NCBI GenBank assembly: GCA_028278465.1
Contig: JANQEF010000017.1
Span: 1-6,887, forward strand
Length of the DNA: 6,887 bases
Direction of reading: 5' to 3'
Origin: Dehalococcoidia bacterium
Lineage (GTDB): Bacteria; Chloroflexota; Dehalococcoidia; Lucifugimonadales; Lucifugimonadaceae
Below are positions 5,782 to 6,887 of this stretch, in pieces (position 1 is the stretch's first letter; each line of letters begins with the position of its first letter). The notes under the pieces are model-generated. The model saw only the letters and a program-made list of their open reading frames with translations. It did not search any database and was not told the origin of the DNA. The position numbers and the translations under genes are program-made.

Positions 5782-6887
5782 ATGAACAGACCAGCCGTCG
5801 CCCGGCCCGCGCCACGCTCACGTGGCCGCGAAGTGCTGTCCAACACCACATTCCGCCGCCTATGGGCCATCGGCGCTGCGTCCACCGCGATGCGCTGGCT
5901 CGATACTGTGGCCGTCGCTGCGTTCGTGCTTCATCTGACCAACTCCCCGTTCGACGTGGCGCTCACCTTCTTCTTCCGGATGATCCCCATGTTCGCCCTC
6001 GGCGCGTACATCGGAGCCGTCTCCGATCGCCTGAACCGACGCGTCATCCTGATGATCGCCTTCGCAACCCTGTCCGTCGTCTACGTGCTGCTGGCGATTG
6101 CCGTGTTCGCAGATGTCATCGAGGTGTGGCACGTCTACGTTGGCGCATTGCTGGCGGGCGGCGTGTGGGCAACCGATTTCCCGGTCCGCAGGGCGATGGT
6201 CGGCGAGGTTGTGCCGCGGGAGAACTTGAGCGCTGCTATGGGCCTCGACCTGGCAACCAGCAACTTCATGCGGATCCCGGGTCCGTTCCTTGGCGGATTC
6301 CTGCTCGACGCAGTCGGCATGGACGCCGTCTATACGCTGGGCGCGGTGCTGTTCCTTGCGGGAGCCGTGGCCGCGTTCTCGCTGAATTATCGACCTGTGC
6401 GTCGCCCTGCCATGCAGGTCGGACCTCTGCGCAACATCGTCGAAGGCGTGCGCTACATCCGGCGCGACTCGGTGATCGTCACGGTCCTCGCCATCACCGT
6501 CATCATGAACATGTTCGCCTTCCCGTACCAGGCGATGGTCCCCGTGATCTCCGAGCGCACTTTCGGCGTCAGCAGCACGCTGATGGGACTGCTGATCAGC
6601 GCCGAGGGCGTCGGCGCGACGCTGGGTGCGCTGTGGATCGCGTCACGGGCCACGCCTGCTTACTACAGCCGCATCTACCTGTGGGGATCGGTGCTGTTCC
6701 TGCTGATGATCCTGTCGTTCAGCCGAGTGCCGTGGTACGGGGTGGCGATACCGGTCATGTTCATCGCAGGCTTCGGCATGTCCGGCTTCGGGACGATGCA
6801 GAGCATCATGATCATCTCGACGACACCAGCCGAGATGCGCGGCCGGGTGCTCGGCGTACTGGCCGTGACTATCGGTACCGGCCCGGT
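5782..6887 (+). CDS. MFS transporter (MFS_3 / EntS-like exporter), 3' end cut by the window edge
   Basis: Inner-membrane transporter of the major facilitator superfamily, open for 368 codons from ATG at 5782 to the window end. A short basic N-terminus leads into FRRLW (24-28), followed by helix 1. The superfamily loop motif GAVSDRLNRR is at 78-87 between helices 2 and 3. RRAMVGEVVPRENLSAAMGL (136-155) and RIPGPFLGGFLL (164-175) are typical of the MFS_3/EntS-like group of putative drug or siderophore exporters. The central cytoplasmic linker is at about 203-230. A second-half TPAEMRGRVLGVL (348-360) matches the equivalent loop near helix 10. About ten helices are present and the last ones are missing. 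The ATG lies 7 bases after the nuclease-fold stop without a clear Shine-Dalgarno, which suggests translational coupling. Substrate unknown; export by proton antiport is the family expectation. Confidence 0.93.
   Translation, partial: MNRPAVARPAPRSRGREVLSNTTFRRLWAIGAASTAMRWLDTVAVAAFVLHLTNSPFDVALTFFFRMIPMFALGAYIGAVSDRLNRRVILMIAFATLSVVYVLLAIAVFADVIEVWHVYVGALLAGGVWATDFPVRRAMVGEVVPRENLSAAMGLDLATSNFMRIPGPFLGGFLLDAVGMDAVYTLGAVLFLAGAVAAFSLNYRPVRRPAMQVGPLRNIVEGVRYIRRDSVIVTVLAITVIMNMFAFPYQAMVPVISERTFGVSSTLMGLLISAEGVGATLGALWIASRATPAYYSRIYLWGSVLFLLMILSFSRVPWYGVAIPVMFIAGFGMSGFGTMQSIMIISTTPAEMRGRVLGVLAVTIGTGP

Overview
This 6,887-base window is bacterial chromosome, roughly 60% or more G+C and densely coded. 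It holds seven protein genes and several short regulatory elements. There is no rRNA, tRNA, CRISPR array, insertion sequence or phage gene. Base and codon use look even from end to end, so nothing suggests recent transfer. The gene families (a zinc-ribbon threonine synthase, a DUF418 membrane protein, a small Glyoxalase_6-type VOC protein, an amidohydrolase-2 protein) are common in high-G+C soil and marine bacteria such as Chloroflexota and Actinomycetota. A Chloroflexota origin is my best guess, but it is weakly supported.

Layout. The left part (1-2580) is on the minus strand. The DUF418/YeiB-like membrane protein (2580-1408) is followed by a 289-base gap and then the start and most of threonine synthase (thrC, 1118 down to the window edge at 1). 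The gap holds a terminator-like hairpin, a good sigma-70-type promoter (TTGACG, 17-base spacer, TACCAT) and a leader of about 150 bases. The leader folds into three consecutive hairpins, and the last one buries part of the thrC ribosome binding site. The right part (2643-6887) is on the plus strand. It encodes a VOC/glyoxalase-like protein, an alpha/beta hydrolase with an intact catalytic triad, an amidohydrolase-2 family protein, a membrane-anchored staphylococcal-nuclease-fold protein and an MFS transporter cut by the right edge. The two sides diverge from a 62-base region at 2581-2642.

How the genes relate. thrC makes threonine from O-phosphohomoserine and appears to be expressed from its own promoter, with post-transcriptional control through the leader. 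The VOC, hydrolase and amidohydrolase genes are collinear with gaps of 53 and 63 bases. They look like accessory small-molecule metabolism, but no shared pathway can be named. The nuclease-fold gene and the MFS gene are 7 bases apart and are probably co-translated.

The points most worth a second look are the thrC leader as a possible unclassified translational riboregulator, the loss of key catalytic residues in the nuclease-fold protein, and the missing metal ligands in the amidohydrolase.
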